64,000 nucleotides of DNA from Bacillus alkalicellulosilyticus. GTDB taxonomy: Bacteria > Bacillota > Bacilli > Bacillales > Bacillaceae_F. The stretch covers positions 3,442,068-3,506,067 of the forward strand of contig NZ_KV917381.1 of NCBI RefSeq assembly GCF_002019795.1, given 5' to 3'. The notes beneath the pieces were generated by a model. It was not told the DNA's origin and did not search any database. It saw nothing but the letters and a program-made list of their open reading frames with translations. A program made the translations under genes and the position numbers. Within the stretch, counting starts at the first letter, position 1, and every line of letters begins with the position of its first letter. Below are positions 35,065 to 45,875 of this stretch, piece by piece.

Positions 35065-36357
35065 TTAACATTTCACTTCAGCATCCTTACGGGAGTAATA
35101 ATACCAGGTAATGATTAGACTAATGACATAGTAAGCAATAAAGATGTAAAGTGCCATATTAGCGGTCCCAAACGATTCTAACGACCAACCAAATATCTTT
35201 GGAATAATAAAAGCACCGTATGCACCGATAGCAGATGTAAAGCCAATCACTGCAGCTGCTTCTTTGGTAGGAAAAATAAATGGGATCATTCGGAATGTAG
35301 AGCCATTCGCTATTCCAGTTGTTACAAACAAAAGAAGAAACATCAGTAAAAATCCATTAAAATTTCCAGCCTGGTAAAAATATAACACTCCGAAAGTGGC
35401 TGCTATCATGATGACAATATCCCAAAAGGTTACGATTGCTCCACCAATTTTATCAGAAAGCCACCCTCCGATCGGACGAATTAACGCTCCTACTAAAGGT
35501 CCTAAGAAGGCATATTGCATGGCATTAACTTCTGGAAATTCAGTTCTAATCAATAAAGGGAACGCTGCTGAATATCCAATAAACGAACCAAAACACATGA
35601 CATACAACCAAGTCATAATCCATGTGTGCTTGCTTTTAAAAATTACGGCTTGCTCCTTCACAGAGGCTTTCGTGCCAGGAAGATTATCCATTCCAAACAT
35701 CGCTGCTATGACAGTAATGATGATTGGAATTACCCAGACATAAGCTGCATTCTGAATCCACAGATTTGTTCCATCTGCTGTTGGTTGTGGCCCACCTACT
35801 AAAGCTCCAAAAATACCAACTGTGATAATAATAGGTGCCAAAAACTGAACGACACTGACTCCAAGATTTCCGATTCCTGCATTAATTCCTAACGCTAATC
35901 CTTTTGCTTTCTTCGGATAAAAAAAACTAATGTTGGCCATGGATGAAGCAAAGTTCCCTCCACCCAGACCACAGAGAGCGGCCAATATCGCCATCGTCAT
36001 AAATGAAGTTTCAGGGTTTTGAACAGCAATTCCAATTCCTATTGAAGGGATGAGTAAAGATGCCGTACTAATTACGGTCCAGTTTCTCCCTCCAAAGATA
36101 GGTACTACAAATGTATAAATAATTCGGAGCGTGGCACCAGTTAATCCTGGTAACGCTGCTAATGTAAACAATTCTCCTGAAGTGAAATTAAAACCTATGT
36201 CATTCAAATTCACCGCTACTACTGACCAGATTTGCCAAACAGCAAATGCTAATAATAAAGCTGGAACTGAAATTGATAAGTTTCTTCTCGCATGTTTCTT
36301 TCCTTCTGTTTGCCAAAAATGTTCATCTTCCGGATTCCATCTTGTTATCCTTGCCAT
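35065..36357 (-). CDS. narK: Nitrate/nitrite transporter NarK
   Basis: A 430-residue, 12-helix MFS permease of the nitrate/nitrite porter family. The family signature GLGGGNFASSMANISFFYP (about 131-149) and its C-half partner GIANGSTFRMIPFIFP (about 345-360) are both clear. It imports nitrate or exchanges it for nitrite at the membrane. A perfect Fnr box lies about 75 bases before the start codon, so it should be induced by anoxia with the molybdoenzyme operon. Confidence 0.95.
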   Translation of the reverse strand: MARITRWNPEDEHFWQTEGKKHARRNLSISVPALLLAFAVWQIWSVVAVNLNDIGFNFTSGELFTLAALPGLTGATLRIIYTFVVPIFGGRNWTVISTASLLIPSIGIGIAVQNPETSFMTMAILAALCGLGGGNFASSMANISFFYPKKAKGLALGINAGIGNLGVSVVQFLAPIIITVGIFGALVGGPQPTADGTNLWIQNAAYVWVIPIIITVIAAMFGMDNLPGTKASVKEQAVIFKSKHTWIMTWLYVMCFGSFIGYSAAFPLLIRTEFPEVNAMQYAFLGPLVGALIRPIGGWLSDKIGGAIVTFWDIVIMIAATFGVLYFYQAGNFNGFLLMFLLLFVTTGIANGSTFRMIPFIFPTKEAAAVIGFTSAIGAYGAFIIPKIFGWSLESFGTANMALYIFIAYYVISLIITWYYYSRKDAEVKC

Positions 36358-36423
36358 TGTAAATTCCTCCTCACAGTCACTATCGCTTCACCTTTAACCT
36401 TACTAGCTAAAAATGGAAGATGA

Positions 36424-36439
36424 TGTGAGAAGCATCACA
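36424..36439 (-). promoter_or_regulatory. Fnr box of narK
   Basis: TGTGAGAAGCATCACA is a perfect TGTGA-N6-TCACA. A weak -10 (TAAGGT at 36397-36402 on the minus strand) would place it near -41.5. Confidence 0.85.
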
Positions 36440-36599
36440 GTTCTTTTTTCGTTCATTTTTTGTTCACATGTTTATGACAATTGTTTGAAATAGGAAAATT
36501 ATCGTTATATTACATCGAAGTAAGGAGGCTTTCCATGAGCACGAGATTATAATATAGTCAGATGTCCAACAAACTCAGAAACATGAATTCCATGTATCT

Positions 36600-36735
36600 C
36601 TCAGCTTTTTCCCTTGCGCTATCCGTATCCATCCCTTTTTCGGACTCCATCACTGGCTTTTTCCCTTGAGCTGTCCATCCATTCCTTTTTCGGACTCCGT
36701 CACTGGCTTTTCCCTTGAACTGTCCGTATCCATCT
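36600..36735 (+). repeat. Tandem array, about 2.5 units of 50 bp
   Basis: CGGACTCC starts at 36641 and 36691, a 50-bp step. Units contain CTGTCCGTATCCATCCCTTTTT then CGGACTCCGTCACTGGC then TTTTTCCCTTGA (only short parts quoted in a row here correspond to 36610-36690). GTCCG and CGGAC pair as in the 1046-1370 array, to which this one is clearly related. Apart from this and the Fnr box, the 36358-36822 gap holds only the next terminator. Confidence 0.8.
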
Positions 36736-36767
36736 CTTTTTTCACAATAATTTTTCTCTAGTCTAAT

Positions 36768-36811
36768 AAAAACGCTTGCCAGCCAACCTATGAAAGGTTA
36801 GATGACAAGCT
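36768..36811 (-). terminator. Terminator of the molybdoenzyme operon
   Basis: On the minus strand GCTTGTCATCTAACCT pairs with AGGTTGGCTGGCAAGC (some mismatches), followed by GTTTTTATT. It lies right after the 66-residue membrane gene. Confidence 0.75.
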
Positions 36812-36822
36812 TTGTGGTTTAA

Positions 36823-37023
36823 TTATTTATCATCACTATACTCAAGTTTTTTCCAGCGGAAGAAGGTAATAAGCGCTATTATTGATGAGCCTACGGCTAT
36901 AGGTGAATAAATAAATATTTTATCAAATTCTAATCCAAGGTAGGCTTCAATTGTCCATTGAAGCATGACAACATTAATGGCGATGGTAATAAAGATTATA
37001 GCCCAGCATACTTTTTTAGCCAT
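36823..37023 (-). CDS. Small two-helix membrane protein of the molybdoenzyme operon
   Basis: A 66-residue protein from ATG 37023, which overlaps the Rieske stop codon by eight bases. Two hydrophobic segments (about 5-22 and 32-50) flank a short loop, and the C-terminus is charged. There is no heme or cysteine motif beyond one Cys near the N-terminus. It is the last gene of the operon before the terminator and may be a small membrane subunit or assembly partner. The family is unknown to me. Confidence 0.65.
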   Translation of the reverse strand: MAKKVCWAIIFITIAINVVMLQWTIEAYLGLEFDKIFIYSPIAVGSSIIALITFFRWKKLEYSDDK

Positions 37024-37549
37024 GACGGACCTTCCTTCCAACGGCATATACCACTCCATTATCAATCTCGATTTCAATTAAAGGAAGTTCGCGTTGTGGC
37101 GGTCCAGCCACTGGATGACCATCATTTAAGTCAAAATACCCTTTGTGACAAGGACATAATAACGTCTCGTCTTCTGGAACATAAAAGACCGGACACATTA
37201 AATGAGTACATGCACTATTATAGGACTTCCATTCTCCGCTTTTTGTATGAATTAATAGGGCCGGGTCTTTTTCAGTTGGGTAATAAAAAGTGATTGATTC
37301 ACCTGGTCCAATATCTTTTGCTTTAGCGATCTCAACACGTTCCTTTTCTTCCTCGGTCACTCCAAGAAATGCCCTTACTGAGAACGGGACAGTTGCTAGA
37401 CCTAATGCCACAGATGCACCAACTGCCGTTTTTAGAAAAGCACGGCGGTTGTATTTTAAATCGTCATCACGATTAAGATTATCGACTAGATTAATCATAT
37501 CATCCTGACTATCTTTTTCATTTCTCCCTGGCTTCTTTTTATCAGTCAT
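37016..37549 (-). CDS. Tat-exported Rieske [2Fe-2S] protein
   Basis: A 177-residue protein. An N-terminal charged region is followed by the twin-arginine signal NRRAFLKTAVG (RR at about 35-36) and a hydrophobic anchor. The Rieske ligands are CTHLMCP (about 116) and CPCHKGYF (about 134), both complete. It would sit on the outer face of the membrane and pass electrons near the quinol pool. It is 14 bases downstream of the ferredoxin gene in the molybdoenzyme operon. This subunit is not part of the classical NarGHI or NasBC enzymes. Confidence 0.9.
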   Translation of the reverse strand: MTDKKKPGRNEKDSQDDMINLVDNLNRDDDLKYNRRAFLKTAVGASVALGLATVPFSVRAFLGVTEEEKERVEIAKAKDIGPGESITFYYPTEKDPALLIHTKSGEWKSYNSACTHLMCPVFYVPEDETLLCPCHKGYFDLNDGHPVAGPPQRELPLIEIEIDNGVVYAVGRKVRHG

Positions 37550-37563
37550 TGCTTCTCCTCCTC

Positions 37564-38106
37564 CTAATCAGAGTAGACACCAAAGAATTCAGGTACGTAC
37601 TTCCATTTATCCTGCTCTGTTGGTTTCTTACCTTCAACAAGGTTTAATTGTGTACGACGACGACGTAATGCTTGCATCTCATCAAAATCAATGAAGCGAA
37701 TCGCATCACTTGGGCAAACTGATGCACACATTGGAGAAATCCCATGTTGAGTTCGGTCATAACACATATCGCATTTATACATTTTATTCTCTTCAAAATC
37801 GAACTTTGGTATTCCAAAGGGACAGCCGAATGTACAGTTTCGACAACCTATACATTTTTCTTCCATCGCTGAGAGTACAACGCCCTCTTCAGTAATTTGA
37901 ATCGCATTTGCTGGACACACTCTTGCACACGCTGGGTCTTTACATTGCATACATAACATCGGAAACGTTTGTCTGCTCTCCATAAAATCTACATATTCCA
38001 CATAGTTACGTTCTTTAGCATCATGTCCACCACATTCACGACAAGCCGCTTGACAGGAACGACAACCTATACAGCGTTCAAACTCTAAATACATTACTTT
38101 TTTCAT
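37564..38106 (-). CDS. Four-cluster ferredoxin subunit (NrfC/DmsB-like)
   Basis: A 180-residue iron-sulfur protein with four sets of cysteines: CIGCRSCQAAC (about 12-22), CMQCKDPACARVCP (about 52-65), CIGCRNCTFGCP (about 86-97) and CDMC...CASVCP (about 111-130). This matches the 16-Fe type electron-transfer subunits paired with molybdopterin enzymes. It is cytoplasmic (no signal). It lies directly behind the molybdoenzyme gene and should wire it to the membrane subunit. Confidence 0.92.
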   Translation of the reverse strand: MKKVMYLEFERCIGCRSCQAACRECGGHDAKERNYVEYVDFMESRQTFPMLCMQCKDPACARVCPANAIQITEEGVVLSAMEEKCIGCRNCTFGCPFGIPKFDFEENKMYKCDMCYDRTQHGISPMCASVCPSDAIRFIDFDEMQALRRRRTQLNLVEGKKPTEQDKWKYVPEFFGVYSD

Positions 38107-38123
38107 TTATTTACACCCCTCCA

Positions 38124-40247
38124 TTATGCCTTTTCCATTTTCACTGCACATACTTTAAATTCTGGCATTCTTGAAATAGGATCCAAGCTCGGGTTTGTTA
38201 ACTGATTAACAGAAAGTTCTTTTCCCCAATGATATGGAACGAATACCGTGTCTTTTCGAATCGCTTTTGTCAGCCTAACTTCTACAACCATCTCTGAACG
38301 TTTTGTTATTAACTTAACTTTTGTACCATTCGCAAGACCATATTCACTAGCTAAGGCTGGATGCATTTCCGCATAAGGAACTGGACATTGCTCCATTAAA
38401 AACTTAGTTCTTCTCGTTTGTGTTCCTGAAAGGTAATGGAATACGACACGACCTGTTGTTAAATATAATGGAAACGCTTGTGAAGGAACTTCTCCAGACT
38501 CACGATAGTTCACAACTGGTAAGTTGGCTTTTCCATCTTCGGTACCAAACTTTTCTTTGAACATCGTTGGAGTTCCAGGGTGGTCTTCTGATGGACAAGG
38601 CCAGAACACTCCGTCTTCTTTATCAATACGGTCATAAGTAATTCCGTAATAATCTGCTTTCCCACCTTTTGTCGCTAGACGGAACTCCTCGAATATTTGT
38701 GGCACATTTTCATAAGGGAATAGATGACCTTTTCCTAAGCGTTCTGCGATAACTTTCATGATTTGCCAATCTGGTTTTGATTCTCCGATTGGGTCTTTCA
38801 CTTTACGAATTCGGATTACGCGACCTTCAAGATTTGTTGTTGTTCCTTCATCTTCAGCCCATGATGATGCCGGTAGAACAACATCAGCCATTTCAGCTGT
38901 TTCAGATAAGAAGAAATCACTGACTACAAGAAAGTCTAACTTTTTAAAGCCACTCCAAATGTATTCTAAATTCGGTGCAGACACTGCAGGGTTACTACAA
39001 ATGACATGCATCGCTTTAATTTCACCATTTTGAATTTCATCAAACATTTCATATGCCGACACCCCAGCTTTTGGCATATCAGCAGGGTCAATTCCCCACA
39101 CACTTGAAATGTACTTTACTGCTGCTGGGTCCGCAATTTTACGGTAACCTGGAAGTGCATCTGCTTTTTGACCGTGTTCACGACCGCCTTGCCCATTTCC
39201 TTGACCAGTAAATGTTGCTACACCAGAAGCGAACTTTCCAATTTGACCTCGAAGTAACGCCATTGACGTATATAGGCAGACATTATCAACACCTTTAGAC
39301 TGTTGTTCTACACCGCGAGCAAACATGACGACTGAGCGAGGGGAACGTCCATAAATGTGAGCAGCCATTACTATTTTTTCAACATCAATTCCAGTCACTT
39401 CAGCTGTATATTCAGGTGTGAATGGCTCAACCGCTTTTTTCATCTCTTCAAAGTTGTTACAGCGCTCATCTACATACTTTTGGTCAACATATCCTTCTTT
39501 AATTAATAAGTGAAGCATACCACTTGCCAACACATCATCTGTACCTGGACGAAGGTCAAGATGGACATCAGCAATTCTAGCTGTTGGAGTTTCACGAGGG
39601 TCAACAACAATCATTTTTGCCCCTTTATCACGAGCTCTCCAAAACCACTGGATACTTGTTGGATGACATTCTGCTGTGTTTGTTCCTGCCATAAAGAAGC
39701 AGTCGGTATGCTCTAGCTCAGGCCAAGGTAAAGTAGAGCCGCGGTCCGTTCCTAGTGTCTTCATAAAACCACCTGCAGCAGAACTCATACAGAATCGACC
39801 ATTATAATCGATATAACGTGTTCCTAACACGGCACGAGCATATTTACCGACGAGATAACATTTTTCATTTGTCATTGATACTCCGCCAAATACACTTACC
39901 GCATCTTTTCCATGTTCTTTTTGGATACGTTGAAAGTTTTGCGCGATAAGGTCTAATGCCTCATCCCAGCTTGATTCGACAAACTGGCCATTTTTCTTGA
40001 TAAGCGGCTTAAGAATTCGTTCTTCATGGTCGATCGTTTGATAGGCTGTTACCCCTTTTGGACACATTTTACCCATCGTAACCGGCCAATCATAGCGTGG
40101 CTCAACCCCAACTACCTTCCCTGATTTTTCGTTTACACGGATATGCATTCCACATTGCATTCCACAGTAACAGCAATGTGTCGTAATCATTTTTTCACCT
40201 TTATGGTGTAGATTCTGTACGCCTTCTTTTACTAAAAACTCCGTCAT
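38124..40247 (-). CDS. NasC/NarB-type molybdopterin nitrate reductase
   Basis: A 707-residue cytoplasmic molybdo-bis-MGD oxidoreductase. The 4Fe-4S ligands are in CCYCGMQCG (about 25-33) with the fourth at KMCPKG (about 62). RFCMSSAAGG (about 150) supplies the cysteine Mo ligand in the nitrate reductase style rather than that of formate dehydrogenase. GQGNGQGGREHGQKADALPG is the NasC-like signature. There is no Tat signal, so catalysis is inside. Its start overlaps the stop of the membrane subunit gene by four bases. Nitrate reduction is strongly suggested by narK, Fnr boxes and Mo genes nearby, but not proven. Confidence 0.88.
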   Translation of the reverse strand: MTEFLVKEGVQNLHHKGEKMITTHCCYCGMQCGMHIRVNEKSGKVVGVEPRYDWPVTMGKMCPKGVTAYQTIDHEERILKPLIKKNGQFVESSWDEALDLIAQNFQRIQKEHGKDAVSVFGGVSMTNEKCYLVGKYARAVLGTRYIDYNGRFCMSSAAGGFMKTLGTDRGSTLPWPELEHTDCFFMAGTNTAECHPTSIQWFWRARDKGAKMIVVDPRETPTARIADVHLDLRPGTDDVLASGMLHLLIKEGYVDQKYVDERCNNFEEMKKAVEPFTPEYTAEVTGIDVEKIVMAAHIYGRSPRSVVMFARGVEQQSKGVDNVCLYTSMALLRGQIGKFASGVATFTGQGNGQGGREHGQKADALPGYRKIADPAAVKYISSVWGIDPADMPKAGVSAYEMFDEIQNGEIKAMHVICSNPAVSAPNLEYIWSGFKKLDFLVVSDFFLSETAEMADVVLPASSWAEDEGTTTNLEGRVIRIRKVKDPIGESKPDWQIMKVIAERLGKGHLFPYENVPQIFEEFRLATKGGKADYYGITYDRIDKEDGVFWPCPSEDHPGTPTMFKEKFGTEDGKANLPVVNYRESGEVPSQAFPLYLTTGRVVFHYLSGTQTRRTKFLMEQCPVPYAEMHPALASEYGLANGTKVKLITKRSEMVVEVRLTKAIRKDTVFVPYHWGKELSVNQLTNPSLDPISRMPEFKVCAVKMEKA

Positions 40248-41380
40248 GATTTGTCCTCCTCACTTTTATAAAACTGTTCTGAACGTGGTTGACTAAAACC
40301 TGGTATATGAATTCCATTATTCGTTTGAATCGGTGAAGCTGGGTCAAATTGAGGTGTTGCATTTAAATGATTCATTACTCTCATCCGACGGCGACAGGCC
40401 GGGCAATATTCTGCTAGGTACGTTCCGTCTTGTAATTTAAGGTCAAATGCTTGAACCCCAAGTATTTCTTTTACATCATCAATTTGATCATCACTGCTGT
40501 ACGCTGTTCCACATTTCGCACATGGCTTCGTATCAACCTTAAACTCTTCTTGATAATTCATTGGTACCGCAACCGCTAGTGGGCGAATCGGTAAGTGAAA
40601 TAGCTTACCAAACGGGAAGTATACTAAGAAGATAACTACTGTAATTTGGTGGAATAACGCTAAATATGGGTGCATCCAACCACCTAAGAATTTATAAGAA
40701 ACCGTTAATGCTAAACCGGATACTGTTACAATTAAAAGGACATATAATGGAAATAAATCAAATTCCACACGCTGCGTTACTTTAAGGTCTTTATTGTTTG
40801 AGCGACGAATCATCGCCATTACCACACCAGCTAATACCATTAATGCTGTAATATTAAGACCTTCAAAAATCATACTAGCAAGCAATCCATCTGCAGCCAT
40901 TGATATCGTTGGAATTCCCATCACTACGAGTTGATATGTCGTTGGGTCAATTAGATTAAAGTGCATCCACCCGAAGGTTAATCCAAACGTGATCCCAAAC
41001 GACCCAATACAGCCCCACGCGATAAGCCAGTGCATGATTCCTCTGTAAATCCCACGTTTGAAGATAAATTTTTGTAAAAAGATATTTTCAAATGCAGTAA
41101 TTGCTATCGCTTTCCAATTTCGTTTTTGTCTTTTTTTAGACTTTATATTTTTCAAACTTCTTTTCATGACTTGATGTGTAGCTGGACGAATCGCCCATGC
41201 GCAAATGCGAACTGTGATTCCTATTGCAAATATAAAAGAAGATATTAAATATCCAAAAAGCATTAAATCAATGTGAGAAAACTGTTTAGTCCCTATCCAC
41301 ATAAGTGCAATCAGTACTAAGACAACAAAGAAAGCATACATACTTGTTTTCGAATAAAATGACCGTTCTAGTTGATTCAT
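40244..41380 (-). CDS. NarI/HdrC-like membrane electron-transfer subunit
   Basis: A 378-residue protein with about seven membrane helices. Histidines in several helices (HWLIAWGCIG, WMHFNLID, WMHPYLALFHQ) are candidates for b-heme ligands as in NarI-type cytochromes b. The C-terminal cytoplasmic part has a four-cysteine ribbon (CAKC about 288, CPAC about 325) that may bind zinc or a cluster. It is the first gene of the molybdoenzyme operon, with an Fnr box at -41.5. It would oxidise menaquinol and feed the ferredoxin subunit. Confidence 0.78.
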   Translation of the reverse strand: MNQLERSFYSKTSMYAFFVVLVLIALMWIGTKQFSHIDLMLFGYLISSFIFAIGITVRICAWAIRPATHQVMKRSLKNIKSKKRQKRNWKAIAITAFENIFLQKFIFKRGIYRGIMHWLIAWGCIGSFGITFGLTFGWMHFNLIDPTTYQLVVMGIPTISMAADGLLASMIFEGLNITALMVLAGVVMAMIRRSNNKDLKVTQRVEFDLFPLYVLLIVTVSGLALTVSYKFLGGWMHPYLALFHQITVVIFLVYFPFGKLFHLPIRPLAVAVPMNYQEEFKVDTKPCAKCGTAYSSDDQIDDVKEILGVQAFDLKLQDGTYLAEYCPACRRRMRVMNHLNATPQFDPASPIQTNNGIHIPGFSQPRSEQFYKSEEDKS

Positions 41381-41426
41381 CTATCATTCACTCCCTAAAG
41401 AACATCCTTAGTAATTTGTTATCCTT

Positions 41427-41432
41427 ATTGTA
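41427..41432 (-). promoter_or_regulatory. -10 of the molybdoenzyme operon
   Basis: TACAAT on the minus strand. A start near 41420 leaves a 40-base leader and puts the Fnr box at -41.5. Confidence 0.7.
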
Positions 41433-41453
41433 ATTTCACAGCTTTTTTCAAAC

Positions 41454-41469
41454 TGTGATAATTATCACT
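41454..41469 (-). promoter_or_regulatory. Fnr box of the molybdoenzyme operon
   Basis: TGTGATAATTATCACT matches TGTGA-N6-TCACW and is itself nearly a perfect palindrome. Confidence 0.88.
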
Positions 41470-41521
41470 AGATAAAAGACACATTGTTTTAAAACGTGAC
41501 AAAACTATGACATTCAAACTA

Positions 41522-41559
41522 TAAAAAAAGAGCATGGGCCTGATGAGACCGATGCTCTT
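41522..41559 (-). terminator. Terminator of glpK-glpD
   Basis: AAGAGCAT (41528-41535) pairs with ATGCTCTT (41552-41559), with inner GG/CC pairs, followed by a T run on the minus strand. Confidence 0.8.
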
Positions 41560-41582
41560 GCAATGTACATTTGGAATTATGT

Positions 41583-43250
41583 CTATTTATTGACATCCTT
41601 GATAGGTTTAATTGAATCGTACAATTCTGTTTCTATTTGTTTGGAAAACGATATTCTTTTCTCTTCAGAAAGCTGCAAGTATTCTGTAATAAACTGCAAC
41701 ACTCTTTCTTTCCATTTCCATACAAACTCTGGTTTGAAATATAAAGCCCCTGTTCTTCTTATAAAAAAGTCAGATGGTGTTATCACCATCTCATGCTCAA
41801 GTCCATATAAAAGAGAACCAAAAAGATGCAAAGGCAACTTTGATTGCCGATTCAATTCTTTCTTATGAATGATATTGTCATATATATAGGAAATATTAGA
41901 ACCATAACAATCAACTAAGTTTCTTGCTACAGTTGCGGACAACCCTATTTTTATCCCTATGTCAATTTGCTTTTCGATAAAAGCTGGAAATTGCGCTGTG
42001 CCGCCGACCTCTCCTCCAGATAATGTAACCTTAGCCGTCGAGCAAGGAGGATAGGTTACCCCAGTCTCTTTCTTTAGTTGTTTAACAATTACATCAACAA
42101 CCTTCTCCGCCATTTTTCGATACCCTGTCAACTTGCCTCCCGCTATCGTAATCAGACCTGAATGAGAAAGAAATAATTCGTCCTTCCGAGAAATATCAGA
42201 TGGCTTTTTTCCTTCCTCATGAATCAATGGACGTAAGCCCGACCAACTCGATTCTATATCTTCAGCTTTGAGTGTAAGCGACGGAAACATCGCATTTGTT
42301 GCTTCTAACAAATAGGTCAAGTCCTCTTCAGTCATTTGTGGGTGAACAGGGTCTTCGTGAAAGACCGTATCAGTAGTTCCAACATAGGTCTTATCTCCTC
42401 TTGGAATCGCAAAAATCATCCGACCATCTTTAAAGGGTGTATCGAAATAAACCGCTTGTTGTAAAGGGAATTTCGATTTATCGAAGACAATATGAACTCC
42501 TTTGGTTAAGAAAAGGTGCTTCCCTTCCTTTGATTGGTCTTTCTCTCGAATAAAATCAACCCAAGGTCCAGTGGCATTTACGACTTTTTTTGCTTTAATA
42601 TGAAATGTGTCGCCTGTTAATCCATCAACGGCTTCAACTCCACTGACCTTCCCTTGCTCATAAAGAAGTGTATTTGCCTTCACGTAGTTTACGGCTAGAG
42701 CCCCTTTATCAACAGCTGTTTTAATAATTTCAATCGTTAACCTCGCATCATCTGTGCGATATTCCACATAATTTCCTGCACCTTTTAAGCCTTTAGTTTT
42801 AAGTAAAGGTTCTTTCGACTTGGCTTGTGTAGGCGAGAGCATGATTCTTCGTTCAGTTTTTTTTACCTTTGCTAATATATCGTAAAGCGATAATCCTAAA
42901 GATGTACTCCACTTACCAAAAGTTCCGCCTTTATAAATAGGTAACATCATCCATATTGGAGTTGTTACATGGGGGGCATTCTCATAGACGATAGCACGCT
43001 CTTTCCCTACCTCAGAAACAAGTTTAAATTCCAGTTGTTTTAAGTATCGAAGGCCTCCATGGATTAGTTTTGTAGAACGACTTGACGTACCTGCTGCAAA
43101 ATCTTGCATTTCGATTAAACCGGTCGATAACCCGCGAACCTGTGCATCAAGGGCAATTCCGGATCCGGTTATCCCTCCTCCAATCACTAACACATCTACT
43201 TTTACATCCTTTAGTTTCATTATCGTGCGTATCCGTTTTTCGTTGTCCAT
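41583..43250 (-). CDS. glpD: Aerobic glycerol-3-phosphate dehydrogenase
   Basis: A 555-residue FAD enzyme that oxidises glycerol-3-phosphate to dihydroxyacetone phosphate and passes electrons to quinone at the membrane. The FAD motif is GGGITGSGIALDA (about 21-33), followed by the family signature SSRSTKLIHGGLRYL (about 57-71). Length and C-terminal domain are normal. A GGAAGG site precedes the ATG. It follows glpK in the same direction. Confidence 0.96.
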   Translation of the reverse strand: MDNEKRIRTIMKLKDVKVDVLVIGGGITGSGIALDAQVRGLSTGLIEMQDFAAGTSSRSTKLIHGGLRYLKQLEFKLVSEVGKERAIVYENAPHVTTPIWMMLPIYKGGTFGKWSTSLGLSLYDILAKVKKTERRIMLSPTQAKSKEPLLKTKGLKGAGNYVEYRTDDARLTIEIIKTAVDKGALAVNYVKANTLLYEQGKVSGVEAVDGLTGDTFHIKAKKVVNATGPWVDFIREKDQSKEGKHLFLTKGVHIVFDKSKFPLQQAVYFDTPFKDGRMIFAIPRGDKTYVGTTDTVFHEDPVHPQMTEEDLTYLLEATNAMFPSLTLKAEDIESSWSGLRPLIHEEGKKPSDISRKDELFLSHSGLITIAGGKLTGYRKMAEKVVDVIVKQLKKETGVTYPPCSTAKVTLSGGEVGGTAQFPAFIEKQIDIGIKIGLSATVARNLVDCYGSNISYIYDNIIHKKELNRQSKLPLHLFGSLLYGLEHEMVITPSDFFIRRTGALYFKPEFVWKWKERVLQFITEYLQLSEEKRISFSKQIETELYDSIKPIKDVNK

Positions 43251-43353
43251 ACAACCTTCCTTTCAACCCATGTTACTAAGAATGTATGCACATCAAAAAG
43301 AGACAACAACAGATTTTTTACACTCAATCTGTTTGTCGCCTCATAGATTTTAT

Positions 43354-44859
<1,506 letters not shown>

Positions 44860-44993
44860 TCATTTGAAACCCTCTGCCTAATTTTATTTTAGATTAATCC
44901 TTTTGGGTGTCTACTTTATATCACTTTATTTCACTAGGTAGATAACCTATGATATCTTTTTTGTATTCATGTATAAAATAGGCTGACTCCACA

Positions 44994-45278
44994 CTATACA
45001 CCAAGATATAACGATAGAAGAACACTAGGGAGACCTACAAAAAATATCTTATACTTTAGACGTCTTCGATTCAGATAAAAGACTTCATCCTGTTTATTTC
45101 TTACTATATTAGCCAGGTTCATAAAAAACAATCCAATATGCATATATAAGGCAATCGCTAAGCAAAGTGTACTAGGAATAACATGTGTATAAAAGAACAA
45201 CCTTTCTGACTCAGTCACTAACAATATAAAAATACCTAATAAAGCATAGATTACCACTATAATAATAGCTATTCTCAT
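44994..45278 (-). CDS. Small membrane protein, unknown
   Basis: A 94-residue protein with three hydrophobic segments (about 3-20, 27-60 interrupted, 76-92) and a basic loop (NRRRLKYK). I do not recognise a family. It stands 45 bases downstream of another small membrane gene and probably shares its transcript. Confidence 0.55.
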   Translation of the reverse strand: MRIAIIIVVIYALLGIFILLVTESERLFFYTHVIPSTLCLAIALYMHIGLFFMNLANIVRNKQDEVFYLNRRRLKYKIFFVGLPSVLLSLYLGV

Positions 45279-45323
45279 TACTTTTCCCCCAACAAAACTA
45301 TTTCAATTGTTCTTGACTTTATT

Positions 45324-45671
45324 TTAAATTAGATCGTTATAAAAATAGTAGAGATATAGGGCAAGAAAAACTGCTACCATAAAAAGTTTAATAAATTTTT
45401 TTCTATTTTTATTAATTATAAGCTCTATAACAACGCACAATAAAGCTAAAACAAATCCAACAAATGATATAAAATATTGGTCCAAAATAAAACCTGTATA
45501 AACTAGTACTGACACAATTATTAAAAAGATCACTTCTGGCCTCTTTATCTCTTTTTTCATCAACATTTTTTCGTCAGAATTTTTCTTTTTATAACTTTTA
45601 AAGAAGGCAAAGAGTAAAATTAGAAAAAACAACACTAGAAATAAATAATTCAAGATTAGTAGCCCCCACAT
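45324..45671 (-). CDS. Small membrane protein, unknown
   Basis: A 115-residue protein with about four hydrophobic helices and a lysine-rich loop after the first (YKKKNSDEKMLMKKEIKRPE, about 26-45). No family is recognised. It pairs with the following 94-residue membrane gene. The AT-rich codon use is similar to its neighbours but more extreme. Confidence 0.55.
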   Translation of the reverse strand: MWGLLILNYLFLVLFFLILLFAFFKSYKKKNSDEKMLMKKEIKRPEVIFLIIVSVLVYTGFILDQYFISFVGFVLALLCVVIELIINKNRKKFIKLFMVAVFLALYLYYFYNDLI

Positions 45672-45820
45672 AGTAGAAAGTTAAGGTTAAGCCTTAATTC
45701 ATTCTTGGAGTAACCTTTTCTAACTTCATTTTACCGTAATTATCCATTTATTACAGAGAATTATTATCTTCCTTCCTACAAAACGATTCATAAGCTGGCT
45801 TTAAATAGCCAATAAAATGA

Positions 45821-45859
45821 AGCCAGGACAAAAGATTGTTTTTTCCTTTTGTCCTGGCT
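45821..45859 (-). terminator. Terminator of the moa/moe/mob operon
   Basis: AGCCAGGACAAAAG (45821-45834) pairs perfectly with CTTTTGTCCTGGCT (45846-45859). It lies 17 bases past the moaD stop. Confidence 0.8.
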
Positions 45860-45875
45860 CGATACAAAAATTAAG

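Noticed and set aside
38124-40247. Formate dehydrogenase alpha subunit
   Set aside because: The Mo ligand region reads FCMSSA and the GQGNGQGGREHGQ segment is NasC-like; neighbours are narK, Fnr boxes and Mo genes, not formate genes.
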